A stretch of DNA of 64,000 nucleotides from Thermoproteus sp. GTDB lineage: Archaea > Thermoproteota > Thermoprotei > Thermoproteales > Thermoproteaceae. The notes under the pieces are model-generated. The model ran no database searches and was not told the origin of the DNA. It saw only the letters and a list, made by a program, of their open reading frames with translations. The stretch lies in assembly GCA_038893495.1 (NCBI GenBank), contig JAWARJ010000001.1, positions 744,001 to 808,000 of the forward strand, in the 5' to 3' direction. A program made the translations under genes and the position numbers. This document shows positions 54,185-62,698 of the stretch, piece by piece (the stretch's first letter is position 1; every line of letters starts with the position of its first letter).

Positions 54185-55636
54185 ATGGCTCCGCCTTTAA
54201 ATAAGATCACTGATTACATCTGGGAGATACCCAAGACCTATAAACAATGTATGAGAGTCCCCGTGAGGGTCTTCGCCGACAGCGTGCTCCTAGAGAAGAT
54301 GAAGACAGACATGACGTTGGAGCAAGGCGCCAACGTGGCTTGTCTCCCCGGCATCTATAAGTACAGCATAGTCCTGCCCGACGGACATCAGGGATACGGC
54401 TTCCCCATAGGGGGCGTCGCCGCTGTCGACGCGAACGAAGGCGTCATATCGCCGGGCGGGATAGGCTACGACATCAACTGCGGCGTGAGGGTCCTACGGA
54501 CCAATCTAACCGAAAAGGACGTCAGGCCGAAGCTAAAAGAGCTGGTAGACGAGATCTTCAGGCTGGTGCCCCCCGGCGTGGGCGAAACAGGCCACTTGAA
54601 GCTGTCAATCTCGGAGTTCAATAGGGCGATAGCGGAGGGCGTCGAGTGGGCCATAGGCAAGGGCTTCGGCTGGCCTGAAGACAAGGAGTTCATAGAGCAG
54701 AGGGGGTCTTGGGATCTGGCGGACCCCAGTAAGGTCTCCGACAAGGCCAAAAATAGGGGGAAGGACCAGCTGGGCACTCTGGGCTCCGGCAACCACTTCT
54801 TGGAGATACAGGTAGTCGACAAGATATTCGACGAGAAGGCGGCTAAGGTCATGGGCATAGAACAGGAGGGGCAGATCCTCGTCATGATCCACACCGGCAG
54901 TAGGGGCTTCGGCCACCAGGTCGCGACCGACTACCTGATGGTGATGGAGAGGAAGATGAAGGAGTGGGGCCTCCGCCTCCCCGACCGCGAGCTGGCCGCC
55001 GCTCCCCTTAGGGACAAGGTGGCCGAGGACTATCTGAAGGCCATGGCCGCCGCCGCCAACTTCGCCTGGACTAACAGACAGATAATTATGCATTGGGTCA
55101 GAGAGGCCTTCAGGAGGGTCTTCGGCTCCATTGAGAAAGTCGGGTTGGAGATAGTCTACGACGTAGCCCACAACATAGCCAAACTGGAAGACCACGTGGT
55201 GGACGAAAACGGAACCATCAAGAGGGTCTGGGTCCACCGCAAAGGCGCCACGAGGGCTTTCCCGCCGGGACATCCGGAGATACCGGCCAAATATAGGGAA
55301 ATAGGCCAGCCCGTCTTGATACCGGGCTCCATGGGCAGTGCCTCTTGGATACTAGTGGGCACGCATGACGCCATGAAGATCACCTTCGGCACGGCTCCCC
55401 ACGGCGCCGGCCGCATGTTGAGCAGAGAGGCGGCGATTAGGTCGTTCCCGCCCCAGAGGGTGAGGGCCGAGCTTGAGAAGAGGGGCATAATAGTGAGGAG
55501 CGCGGAGACCGAAGTCATCAGCGAGGAGGCGCCCGAAGCCTACAAGAACGTAGACCTAGTGGTCGAGACGGCCCATCAGGTGGGCTTCGCCAAAAAGGTA
55601 GTGAGGCAGAGGCCCATAGGCGTCGTCAAGGGCTAG
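54185..55636 (+). CDS. rtcB: RtcB RNA-splicing ligase
   Basis: This 483-residue protein has LPDGHQGYGFPIGGVAAVDA, metal-site C99 in GYDINCGVR, LGSGNHFLEIQ, HTGSRGFGHQ and the guanylated-His region TAPHGAGRMLSR. It is the archaeal tRNA ligase that joins exons after BHB splicing, using GTP to link 2',3'-cyclic phosphate (or 3'-phosphate) and 5'-OH ends. No intein is present. ATG 54185 is 25 nt from GACTTATAACTC. It overlaps by 4 nt the convergent gene for an RNA 5'-kinase. Confidence 0.95.
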   Translation: MAPPLNKITDYIWEIPKTYKQCMRVPVRVFADSVLLEKMKTDMTLEQGANVACLPGIYKYSIVLPDGHQGYGFPIGGVAAVDANEGVISPGGIGYDINCGVRVLRTNLTEKDVRPKLKELVDEIFRLVPPGVGETGHLKLSISEFNRAIAEGVEWAIGKGFGWPEDKEFIEQRGSWDLADPSKVSDKAKNRGKDQLGTLGSGNHFLEIQVVDKIFDEKAAKVMGIEQEGQILVMIHTGSRGFGHQVATDYLMVMERKMKEWGLRLPDRELAAAPLRDKVAEDYLKAMAAAANFAWTNRQIIMHWVREAFRRVFGSIEKVGLEIVYDVAHNIAKLEDHVVDENGTIKRVWVHRKGATRAFPPGHPEIPAKYREIGQPVLIPGSMGSASWILVGTHDAMKITFGTAPHGAGRMLSREAAIRSFPPQRVRAELEKRGIIVRSAETEVISEEAPEAYKNVDLVVETAHQVGFAKKVVRQRPIGVVKG

Positions 55637-56694
55637 GGCAGAGGCTCCAGCTCCTCCAAGCCCTGGGGGTCCAGCCTTATCTTCCCTATCCTCACCTCAT
55701 CGAAGTCTTGAGTGGAGACATACAGCTGGGCCCCGCCGTCTGATATCCTCTCGACCACCCCATAGCCCACCAGCCTGCCGCCCCTATAGAGGCCCGCCAA
55801 TATGTGCCTCAAATAGCTCCTAGGCACCAAGAACTCACGGCCTCTGCCCTCCGGCTTCTCCACGTCAGCCGGCACGTATTTGCCCCAAGGGCACAAAAGG
55901 CCGTCGGCCCACCCGCAGGGGGAAAGCGCGTCGAGGCCCACGTCGACCTTCGCAGAGAGCGATATGTGGCGCCTATAGGCGAGATTCCTAAGGGCCCTCC
56001 TCTCTTGAGGCCCTCTGGGGAGGACATATTGGGGCTTGGAGGCCACGGGGCCCTTCAGCACACGCTCGCCGATGTTCACCACGCGGGCGCCCGTGGCGTC
56101 GACCAGAGCCATCAAGAGCTGGACGCCCCGCCCTGTGGTCCACCCCGGCGTGTTTATTAAAACCAGGCGGGGGCTCGAGGCGAGGGCCTCCTTGAGGCAG
56201 TAGGCGGCACCAGCCACTAGAAACTCCTCGACGCCCTGGAGGCTCACAGAGCCCACGTAGTACCCGCCAGCGGGCTTCAGCTCGGATATATGGGGCGTCT
56301 GCGACGTGGAGCAAGCGAAGGAGACGAAGCCCGGCGGGCCTATGTCGGACTGGCCCACGTCGGCGTCGACCACACAGACGGGGCCCCAGCCCACGTGTAG
56401 GTTCAAGAGAAAGGTGGAGAGGGCGCTCTTCCCCGAATCCACAGGGCCCACGAGCGCTACGATCCCCTCCAGCTCCATCTGCCAGTCCTCAGGCACGGTT
56501 GAGCCCTTCACGAAGGCAACCGACCCGCCATCGACCTCAAAGACGGCAGGCCCCTCAACGGGATACTGCCTATACGGAGGCACTTCGAACCTCCCGAAGA
56601 CCCCGCCGAAGACCTTACAGCCGCCGACGCAGACGACCTCGGCCGGCCCCCTCACGAGGGCCGTATAGCCCTCGGGGACCTCGACGCGGGGCAC
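55633..56694 (-). CDS. Clp1/Grc3-type polynucleotide 5'-hydroxyl kinase
   Basis: This 353-residue protein has an N-terminal beta domain (EVPEGYTALVRGPAEVVCVG), a P-loop kinase core with Walker A GPVDSGKS (83-90) and VCVVDADVGQSDIGPPGFVS, and an INTPGWTTGRG segment typical of the Clp1/Grc3/NOL9 family. A C-terminal domain follows. Archaeal members phosphorylate 5'-OH ends of RNA (and DNA). It is encoded 3 nt after the hydrolase gene and tail-to-tail with RtcB. The two act on the same 5'-OH RNA ends in opposite ways: RtcB joins them, the kinase caps them with phosphate. Confidence 0.85.
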   Translation of the reverse strand: MPRVEVPEGYTALVRGPAEVVCVGGCKVFGGVFGRFEVPPYRQYPVEGPAVFEVDGGSVAFVKGSTVPEDWQMELEGIVALVGPVDSGKSALSTFLLNLHVGWGPVCVVDADVGQSDIGPPGFVSFACSTSQTPHISELKPAGGYYVGSVSLQGVEEFLVAGAAYCLKEALASSPRLVLINTPGWTTGRGVQLLMALVDATGARVVNIGERVLKGPVASKPQYVLPRGPQERRALRNLAYRRHISLSAKVDVGLDALSPCGWADGLLCPWGKYVPADVEKPEGRGREFLVPRSYLRHILAGLYRGGRLVGYGVVERISDGGAQLYVSTQDFDEVRIGKIRLDPQGLEELEPLP

Positions 56695-56697
56695 GGC

Positions 56698-57444
56698 CTA
56701 GAGATACGCCCTAAGCCAGTCCCCGATTTCCTTAATTATTGCGGACCTGACCGCGAAGTCCTCGAAGGTGTGGCCGCCCCTATCGAACGACACGAGCCTC
56801 TTGGGCGCCTTGAGCCTCCTGTAGAACTCCTCGCTGTGGGCGTAGGGCACGGCCTGGTCGTCCTTGGCGTGGATCAAGAGGGTCGGCGCCTTTATGAGGT
56901 CGGCCACGTGCATCAAGTTGTGGGACATCTGCTTGAGGAGGTTGGCCCTCTTCATCCTATAGGGGCCGAAATAGAAGTAGTCGCCGGAGCTCGCCCTCAC
57001 GGCCTCCGCCAACGGAGTCCCCGAGGGGTTCACAGCTGGGGCCAACAACACCAACGTCCCCACGGCCTCGGGGAATTTGAGGTAGGCGCTGAGGGCCACG
57101 GCGCCCCCCATGCTGAAGCCCACAAGGGCCAGCCTCTTGAAGCCGGACTCCAAGAGGCCCCTCACTATAAACTCGGCGTCCTCCACCGCGTTGTCTATAT
57201 CGAAGTCCTCGAAGGGCCCCGAGCTGTCGCCGTGGTTCCTATAGTCGAATCTGACCGTGGGGAAGCCCAAGGCGCAGAGAGATCTGGCTATATCGACGTA
57301 GAGCCTCCCCGTCTCTATATGGGTGCCGGTAAAGCCGTGCAACATCACCACGGCCGACTGCGAGCTGGCGGCGGGCATCTCGATGACCTTAAAGATCCAG
57401 CCCCCCTTAAAGGGAACCACCGAGGGCTCGACCGCACAATCCAT
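56698..57444 (-). CDS. Alpha/beta hydrolase (esterase/peptidase-like)
   Basis: This 248-residue protein has an oxyanion region MLHGFTGTHIE, nucleophile elbow GFSMGG, catalytic Asp in HAKDDQAVPY and His in DRGGHTFEDF. The family resembles BAAT/acyl-CoA thioesterase-like and FrsA-type hydrolases; the substrate is unknown. ATG 57444 is preferred to the longer frame because it is about 22 nt from GTTATATAC. The RNA kinase gene follows 3 nt later, so they are co-transcribed. Confidence 0.82.
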   Translation of the reverse strand: MDCAVEPSVVPFKGGWIFKVIEMPAASSQSAVVMLHGFTGTHIETGRLYVDIARSLCALGFPTVRFDYRNHGDSSGPFEDFDIDNAVEDAEFIVRGLLESGFKRLALVGFSMGGAVALSAYLKFPEAVGTLVLLAPAVNPSGTPLAEAVRASSGDYFYFGPYRMKRANLLKQMSHNLMHVADLIKAPTLLIHAKDDQAVPYAHSEEFYRRLKAPKRLVSFDRGGHTFEDFAVRSAIIKEIGDWLRAYL

Positions 57445-57515
57445 ATAGAAATGGAAGCTAGGGTATATAACGGCCGCTCGAAGATAAGCCACGTCGAGTA
57501 GGCGCTTTGGGGAAA

Positions 57516-57526
57516 AGTTTTAAAAG
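57516..57526 (+). promoter_or_regulatory. TATA box of tRNA-Asp
   Basis: AGTTTTAAAAG is centred 26 nt upstream of the first tRNA base at 57547, the expected archaeal spacing. Confidence 0.6.
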
Positions 57527-57546
57527 TGCTTCTGTCGTAGACACCA

Positions 57547-57645
57547 GCCCCGGTAGTATAGCCCGGACTAGTATGCGGGCCTGATTGACAAACGTCAAGG
57601 CCAATCGAGCCCGTGACCCGGGTTCAAATCCCGGCCGGGGCGCCA
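57547..57645 (+). tRNA. tRNA-Asp(GTC) with a 21-nt non-canonical intron
   Basis: The acceptor GCCCCGG pairs with CCGGGGC, the T-arm is CCGGGTTCAAATCCCGG, the discriminator is G, and CCA (57643-57645) is encoded. The anticodon stem CGGGC/GCCCG encloses a long insertion. Removing 57584-57604 gives loop CT-GTC-GA, i.e. anticodon GTC. The insertion forms a textbook bulge-helix-bulge: GGCC/GGCC central 4-bp helix, bulges TG|A and AA|T at the cut sites, and intron hairpin TTGAC-AAAC-GTCAA. The intron therefore lies between positions 34 and 35, not the canonical 37/38. Discriminator G supports Asp. Confidence 0.85.
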
Positions 57646-57759
57646 TCCGCCCAAGGCTCTTCTCCATACGAACAACGCAGACCTACATGCGACTGGCCTT
57701 AGCCTTCAGGCCAGTTGTTTATATAGCTAGGCTTAAATATCGAGTTAGACCTATCTCTC

Positions 57760-58281
57760 GTGGAGTCGGTCCTCGGCCCGGTCTTAGATAAGTCGCTTGA
57801 GGTAGTCCTAAAGAAGGTGGAGAGGGGCGAGAAGTTGAAGACCGAAGACCTGTTCCTCTTGACTCTCGCAATGCTGAAGGAGCAGAACAAGCGAATAGAC
57901 GAAACCAATAAGCGAATCGATGAGACGAATAAGCGTATAGATGAAACTAACAGGAGGATTGACGACGTATTTCAGCAGCTGAGCCAACGCATCGACGAGA
58001 CGAACAAACGCATCGACGCGGTGGCCGGACAGCTGTCGGCCCAAATCGCTGAGACCAACAAGAGGCTCGACGAGACGAACAAACGCATCGACGCCCTTGC
58101 TGAGCAGTTGAATAGGCGTATTGACGAGACCAATAAGAGGATTGATGGGCTTCAGGCTAGGCTCGACGAGATGAACAAGCTGATTATGGAACTGCAAAAG
58201 GTCATGGTGGAAAACCAAAAGATCCTTCTGGATATCCACAGATCGATATTGGAAGCCCTAAAGCAGAGACAAAGCCAGTAG
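57760..58281 (+). CDS. RIDETNK heptad-repeat coiled-coil protein, copy 4
   Basis: This 173-residue member of the family otherwise clustered at 17-23 kb starts MESVLGPVLDKSLEVVLKKV, has KLKTEDLFLLTLAMLKEQN, four RIDETNK-type heptads in a row, and spacers DVFQQLSQ and AVAGQLSAQ. It has the common C-terminal helix ENQKILLDIHRSILEALKQR. The GTG at 57760 is 23 nt from GCTTAAATATC. An earlier CAGTTGTTTATATAG (about 57712-57726) resembles the promoter element of the other copies but is farther away. It is inserted between tRNA-Asp and tRNA-Glu. Confidence 0.8.
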   Translation: MESVLGPVLDKSLEVVLKKVERGEKLKTEDLFLLTLAMLKEQNKRIDETNKRIDETNKRIDETNRRIDDVFQQLSQRIDETNKRIDAVAGQLSAQIAETNKRLDETNKRIDALAEQLNRRIDETNKRIDGLQARLDEMNKLIMELQKVMVENQKILLDIHRSILEALKQRQSQ

Positions 58282-58347
58282 CTTATCTGTGGAAGCCAGA
58301 CAGAAGGAGCATACAGACGGCCGCCGGCTTATCGCCCAAGGGAAAAA

Positions 58348-58357
58348 ACTTAAATAG
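58348..58357 (+). promoter_or_regulatory. TATA box of tRNA-Glu
   Basis: ACTTAAATAG lies about 27 nt upstream of the tRNA start at 58380. Confidence 0.6.
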
Positions 58358-58379
58358 CCGACGGGAAGTTAGGCGAGGA

Positions 58380-58471
58380 GCCCCGGTCGTTTAGCCCGGC
58401 CAAAGGGCGCGTCCGGCTACGGATGCGGGCCTCTCGAGCCCGTGACCCGGGTTCAAATCCCGGCCGGGGCA
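58380..58471 (+). tRNA. tRNA-Glu(CTC) with a D-loop insertion (probable intron)
   Basis: The acceptor GCCCCGG/CCGGGGC, T-arm CCGGGTTCAAATCCCGG, anticodon loop CT-CTC-GA (CTC at 58433-58435) and discriminator A all fit tRNA-Glu; no CCA is encoded. The D-loop is about 17 nt too long. Removing CCAAAGGGCGCGTCCGG (58400-58416) restores an 11-nt D-loop AGCCCGGCTAC with the conserved GG, matching the loop length of the neighbouring tRNA-Asp. Because CCGG repeats at both ends the exact junction is ambiguous. Thermoproteales are known for introns at such non-canonical tRNA positions. Confidence 0.8.
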
Positions 58472-58735
58472 CTTACCTCCCGCTTTACTCAATTTTGTAA
58501 AGCGACGCCATTAAGCGACCTCAGAAACCCATGTGAAATAAGGGCCCGTTTGATAAATCATAAAGAATATAATAGACCTACAAAAAGGTAACTAGAATGC
58601 GGATGGCAGTGGATGTGTATAACGCCCATTTCGAAATTCTCTTCTTCCCCTCCAGCGGAAGCCTTCCTATTTCCCACAGTCTTAGCTTGCCTTCGCTGTC
58701 CCGAGCGATCGACTTCCCAATGTTAAGCACACGTC

Positions 58736-60745
58736 CTATCGACTAACAGCGACGAACAGAGCCCTACGTCGCCTTCTGCTGGCGAGGGTCATGATCGCCG
58801 TAGCTATGACGAGGGCTATGGCTCCGTACATCGCTCCCGTCAACGCCCAGTTGACTCGCCAGACAACAATGAGACTGGTCGGTCTGTCCACGGCTACCTC
58901 ATAGCCTGGCTCTGTTAGGAATACGCCGTCCGTGAAGATGGTTTCTGGCCCTATTGTCAACACTTCGCCGCCGCGGACCCAGTACGTCGCCTCCGTCGTA
59001 GAGGTTCCGTTCACGCTCACCGGGTACATACTGGATATATCCACCAGGTAGTATCTAGCGAAGAGATCCGCGGACATGGAGATGTCCACGGGTCCGTTCA
59101 CGACGATTGTCTTGTTCGCACCTAGATATTGAAGCATAGTGTTATTGTCGAAGTAGTAATACCTGGGTATAGAGATGCTCACCGAGGTGCCGCTCGGCAC
59201 CCACCCGGCGAACGCAGTCGTCGTCGCTGTCTCGTTGTGAGTACTCACTGTGACCGGTATTGGCGAGCTCACGGTCACCAGATAATACGCTTCGTAATTT
59301 GCCTGTACGTCGTACGTAGCGAAGTCGCCGCTGGGCTGTATGGTTACCGAGAGGCCGCCCGCCGGTTGTCCGTTTACAGTCAAGCCAACGAACACATACT
59401 CCACGCCTCGTCCGGTCTCTATTACGGGCTGTGCTGTGTATGTATACGGCGAGTAGATGTAGAAGCCCTTTCTCTCGAAGGTTGCGGCGTTGAGGTACTG
59501 TACATAGGTCATGGGCAACGGAGGCTTGGCGACATATTGGGTTAAGAACACGTCGCCCTGCGGCAATTGACCGACGCCCACATAGACGAAACCGCTGGGC
59601 GTCACTGTGCCCGTCAAGTCGGTGGCAGTCTCCGCCGTGCTCACACCTATGCCGTACAAGTTGGGAAACGGCGCCCATTTGCTGCCGTCCCAATAAAGCA
59701 GAGACAGATCTGCCTCCAACTGGTCGAACGTCGTATGCTCGCCGTTCGCATAACCGCCGAAGACAAGTTCTGCGTCTATCAATTTGCCCCTCTCAGTGAC
59801 CATATTGGGCATCGCCTCCATGAAGGCACTAATGGCTGGGACGTACGGCTCTATTGTAACCGTGTCGTAGCAGTTGAAATTCGGCGGGTAGTACTCATCG
59901 CCTTGTTGCACGATTGCGTAGCAGAACTGAACTGTAAGCGGGTTGATGCCTACGAGCTTGATGAGTAAGTAGCCGGCAATCGGCAGCGAGTACGGGTACT
60001 CCTGCGTCGCATATCCATACCAATCCTCCTGCGTTGCGATATCGGCGGACACGTAAACCGCCCCACTGCCCGCGATAGTGGCGTTGCTCAATATCGAAGT
60101 CGAACTAGATTCGTTCCAGACGTTGTCAACGACATCAAACTTGTTCCCATCCGTGACGAAATCCATAACGTCTTGTAGCCAGTAGTATTGGGTAGAGCCA
60201 TCGGCTAGATTAACCACGAGATGTACATTTAACTGTAGAGCGGCGCCACTATTGGGCACGTCGAATTGGCTCTCGCCAATTGGGTTGTAGGCGCCAATCG
60301 CCGTTATATTGAAGAAGCCAAGGACTCGGTCGGCGCTCACAGGGCCGAGGCTTGCCACACCCACCGGATATCCCCAGCTTGGCCCATAAATGCCAACTGG
60401 CGTCGTGCCGTAGCACGATACAGGATATACAGCGATCGTATAGCTACCACTTGGCAGGTTGAATGCGTACATGGAGCCAGGATCCAATGTGAACCCCATA
60501 AGCGCGTAAGACGCCTCGCCGTTATACCACCAGGCGTAGTAACTATCGTTCGTGAATACATAAACAGTGTATGGCCTGTCGCCATAGTTGTAAGCAAAGT
60601 AATAGCCACCAGACCCACCAAAATTAGTGACACACGCCCCTGGGCTTGGCGGCGGCACGTAGACGCCTTGTTGCGCGCTGGCCACAACCGTCAGCATTAT
60701 CAGCATTATTGCCAGAACCATTGGCGCGGACGCCCTTGTACTCAT
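58736..60745 (-). CDS. Thermopsin-like (peptidase A5) membrane-anchored surface protein
   Basis: Starting at ATG 60745, the 669-residue protein has a signal peptide (PMVLAIMLIMLTVVASAQ). The thermopsin region follows: TPVGIYGPSWGYPVGVASLG, FNITAIGAYNP, AALQLNVHLVVNLADGSTQY and WLQDVMDFVTDGN, NVWNESSSTS. Beta-rich repeats come next, then a C-terminal helix (MYGAIALVIATAIMTLAS) with RRRRR stop-transfer. Thermopsins are secreted acid proteases of Crenarchaeota; the catalytic residues are not firmly known to me, so activity is an inference. The first 20 codons of the longer frame (from 60805) are rejected since the TATA-like TATTATTAAC lies within them. It is divergent from the stalk-protein gene. 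Confidence 0.8.
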   Translation of the reverse strand: MSTRASAPMVLAIMLIMLTVVASAQQGVYVPPPSPGACVTNFGGSGGYYFAYNYGDRPYTVYVFTNDSYYAWWYNGEASYALMGFTLDPGSMYAFNLPSGSYTIAVYPVSCYGTTPVGIYGPSWGYPVGVASLGPVSADRVLGFFNITAIGAYNPIGESQFDVPNSGAALQLNVHLVVNLADGSTQYYWLQDVMDFVTDGNKFDVVDNVWNESSSTSILSNATIAGSGAVYVSADIATQEDWYGYATQEYPYSLPIAGYLLIKLVGINPLTVQFCYAIVQQGDEYYPPNFNCYDTVTIEPYVPAISAFMEAMPNMVTERGKLIDAELVFGGYANGEHTTFDQLEADLSLLYWDGSKWAPFPNLYGIGVSTAETATDLTGTVTPSGFVYVGVGQLPQGDVFLTQYVAKPPLPMTYVQYLNAATFERKGFYIYSPYTYTAQPVIETGRGVEYVFVGLTVNGQPAGGLSVTIQPSGDFATYDVQANYEAYYLVTVSSPIPVTVSTHNETATTTAFAGWVPSGTSVSISIPRYYYFDNNTMLQYLGANKTIVVNGPVDISMSADLFARYYLVDISSMYPVSVNGTSTTEATYWVRGGEVLTIGPETIFTDGVFLTEPGYEVAVDRPTSLIVVWRVNWALTGAMYGAIALVIATAIMTLASRRRRRALFVAVSR

Positions 60746-60880
60746 GTCGACTATATCGCAGTTAATAATATAGACGATGTAATAAACCCGCAGATACGGC
60801 AACAAGCTATAGAGAGGACATAAGCGCTGTTAAGACCCATAATCTGCAAATTGTTATAAGTTATGATGTTCAGTCCGTAT

Positions 60881-62233
60881 ATGAAGTCGATCTATATCCT
60901 CGTCGCTGTGTTGGTCGTGTTGACGGCGGTCTTCGCCGCGCTTTGGTACGGCGCATATGTCGAGAACAACCTCCTGAAGAACCAATATGCAAGTCTACAA
61001 AGTCAGTACTCAACGCTTAACACGCAGTATAGCGCCCTCCAGAGCCAATACGCAAATCTACAAAACGCGGTGAAGGCGCTCCAGAATCAGTACGCGAACT
61101 TAAGCGCGCAATACAACTCTCTGCAAAATCAATACAGCGCCCTCCAAAGCCAATACGCGAACTTACAAAACCAGTACTCGACCCTAAACGCACAATACAC
61201 ATCACTCCAAAACCAATACGCCAACCTACAGAGCCAATACTCGACGCTTAACGCACAGTATAGCGCTCTTCAAAGTCAATATGTGAGCCTTCAAGGCAAA
61301 GTGGAGGAGCTTCAGTCCTACATATATGCAGGGAAGAACTTAGTCGATGACTTCAAGGGCATGCTACAGGGGCTACAGCTAGGCGCGCCGACAGTTGGCT
61401 CTTCGTGGACCTTCACCATGACCTCCTCCTACCAAAACCTCACGCTTCCGCCTGGATATTATCGATATAGGCCATTACAATTATATACATATTATACACT
61501 TTCTGTATCTGTATCTGACCCTACACTCAAAATAATGATTATGGACCCAGCACAGTTCCAGCAATACTTCCAAGGCGGATCCGCCAGCTATCTAGCATCT
61601 GGATATGGCTCGGTGACCTTCACGCCGAGCCAGAACGGCACGTATTACGTAGTAGTGGAAAACGATGGAACCACTACTTCTACCTATAGCATCACATATA
61701 CAATTTACGAGACCTGGTACTACTGTGGGCCTCTCCAGCCTGCTTGCAACGAGCCATACGTAACTGGGGTGGTCGGGACGCCTTCCTATGACTTCTTCAG
61801 GCTATTTGCTCTCTACGACTATTGGTTTAATCACAGGCAAGCACTGGCTCAAGCCGTCTTGAGCGTCTACCCCAATCTGACCACAGTACAGGCCTATTCG
61901 CTGTCGCTGGCGGCGCTCCTAAAGGCCGCTGGATTCAACGTGACCTTCGCCGCGGTCAGCAGTAGTCTTGTCGATCCCTTTAAGCCAGACTCAGTGCAAG
62001 TAGCCGTTGTATTTAATTCGGCTATAGATCCGACCAATATATTCTATAATTATTTCGATACTTTACCGGTGAGAGGAAATGTCATTACAGATACATTGCC
62101 TTTATCTAATAATATATATAAATTCTATGTACTAATTGATACATACTATGTCCATGATATATATGACTTGAATGAACCTGGTTCTACACGGTTTAATATT
62201 ATATATTTAGATGGAGTAACTCAACTCCCCTAA
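60881..62233 (+). CDS. Membrane-anchored coiled-coil stalk protein with C-terminal surface domain
   Basis: This 450-residue protein starts with a signal-anchor (MKSIYILVAVLVVLTAVFAA). About fourteen heptads of the type Y-S-x-L-x-x-Q (QYSTLNAQYSALQSQYANLQ) follow, with Tyr and Leu at core positions to about residue 145. Then comes a beta-sandwich domain (about 165-265, resembling pre-peptidase C-terminal domains: YYVVVENDGTTTSTYSITYT), then a C-terminal domain possibly related to transglutaminase/peptidase-like folds (QALAQAVLSVYPNLTTVQAY). ATG 60881 is used because TATA-like GTTATAAG is 25 nt upstream. The last 60 codons become AT-rich. Confidence 0.65.
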   Translation: MKSIYILVAVLVVLTAVFAALWYGAYVENNLLKNQYASLQSQYSTLNTQYSALQSQYANLQNAVKALQNQYANLSAQYNSLQNQYSALQSQYANLQNQYSTLNAQYTSLQNQYANLQSQYSTLNAQYSALQSQYVSLQGKVEELQSYIYAGKNLVDDFKGMLQGLQLGAPTVGSSWTFTMTSSYQNLTLPPGYYRYRPLQLYTYYTLSVSVSDPTLKIMIMDPAQFQQYFQGGSASYLASGYGSVTFTPSQNGTYYVVVENDGTTTSTYSITYTIYETWYYCGPLQPACNEPYVTGVVGTPSYDFFRLFALYDYWFNHRQALAQAVLSVYPNLTTVQAYSLSLAALLKAAGFNVTFAAVSSSLVDPFKPDSVQVAVVFNSAIDPTNIFYNYFDTLPVRGNVITDTLPLSNNIYKFYVLIDTYYVHDIYDLNEPGSTRFNIIYLDGVTQLP

Positions 62234-62602
62234 TTTTTCCCTCAACTGCATTGAAGGGTATCTCGGGCGATCCGAGCAGACTTCAATTTGTTTCTCGAGC
62301 CGTCGGCACACAAAAGGTTATTATATACTCATTCTCCCTTAGGTAGAGCTGACGGATCAAACGGTAGATATTACCATGATACCCTTCCACAATAGCCTAT
62401 ACATCAGAAAGAGAGCGCAAATCTATCTACTCTCGTCGCCGGAGAGCGACCTCAACATCGGCAACTCTTTTACGCCTATCCTCCTGCCTTTCGCCGTCAG
62501 AGGACGGCGGTCTATATGGACGCAAAGCGCCAATTGTCAGAGGGAGCAATCTCACCGTTCCCGACGCCTTTAAAGCCATAAATATACGACGTTCTCGTAT
62601 TT
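62234..62602. other. Intergenic stretch with weak small-ORF signals
   Basis: About 370 nt lie between the stalk gene and a micro-ORF. GTTATTATATACTC at about 62315-62328 looks like a promoter but leads to no clear gene. ATAAATATACG (62578-62588) stands between two possible small genes on opposite strands. Confidence 0.35.
62427..62555 (-). CDS. Possible 42-residue basic peptide
   Basis: GTG 62555 opens a 42-codon frame rich in Arg/Glu (ERQEDRRKRVADVEVALRRR), about 28 nt from the TATA-like ATAAATATACG. There is no family and no ribosome-binding site; composition could be chance in GC-rich DNA. Confidence 0.2.
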   Translation of the reverse strand: MRLLPLTIGALRPYRPPSSDGERQEDRRKRVADVEVALRRRE

Positions 62603-62698
62603 GTGGTTGTGACATGTAGGCGCTATGTAGTCGCCATAGCCGACGGAGAGCTGAGAGGCGCGGTTTTCCCGCGGATAGCGCCGTTTGGGGCGTCCTGA
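62603..62698 (+). CDS. Micro-ORF coupled to a small membrane protein
   Basis: This 31-codon frame (starts at GTG 62603 or GTG 62609) reads MTCRRYVVAIADGELRGAVF from the second start, with GC-rich, codon-like third positions. Its TGA overlaps the ATG of the next gene (TGATG). TATA-like ATAAATATACG lies 20-26 nt upstream, so this micro-ORF would be the first translated unit of the transcript. It is either a tiny protein or a leader peptide. Confidence 0.4.
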   Translation: MVVTCRRYVVAIADGELRGAVFPRIAPFGAS

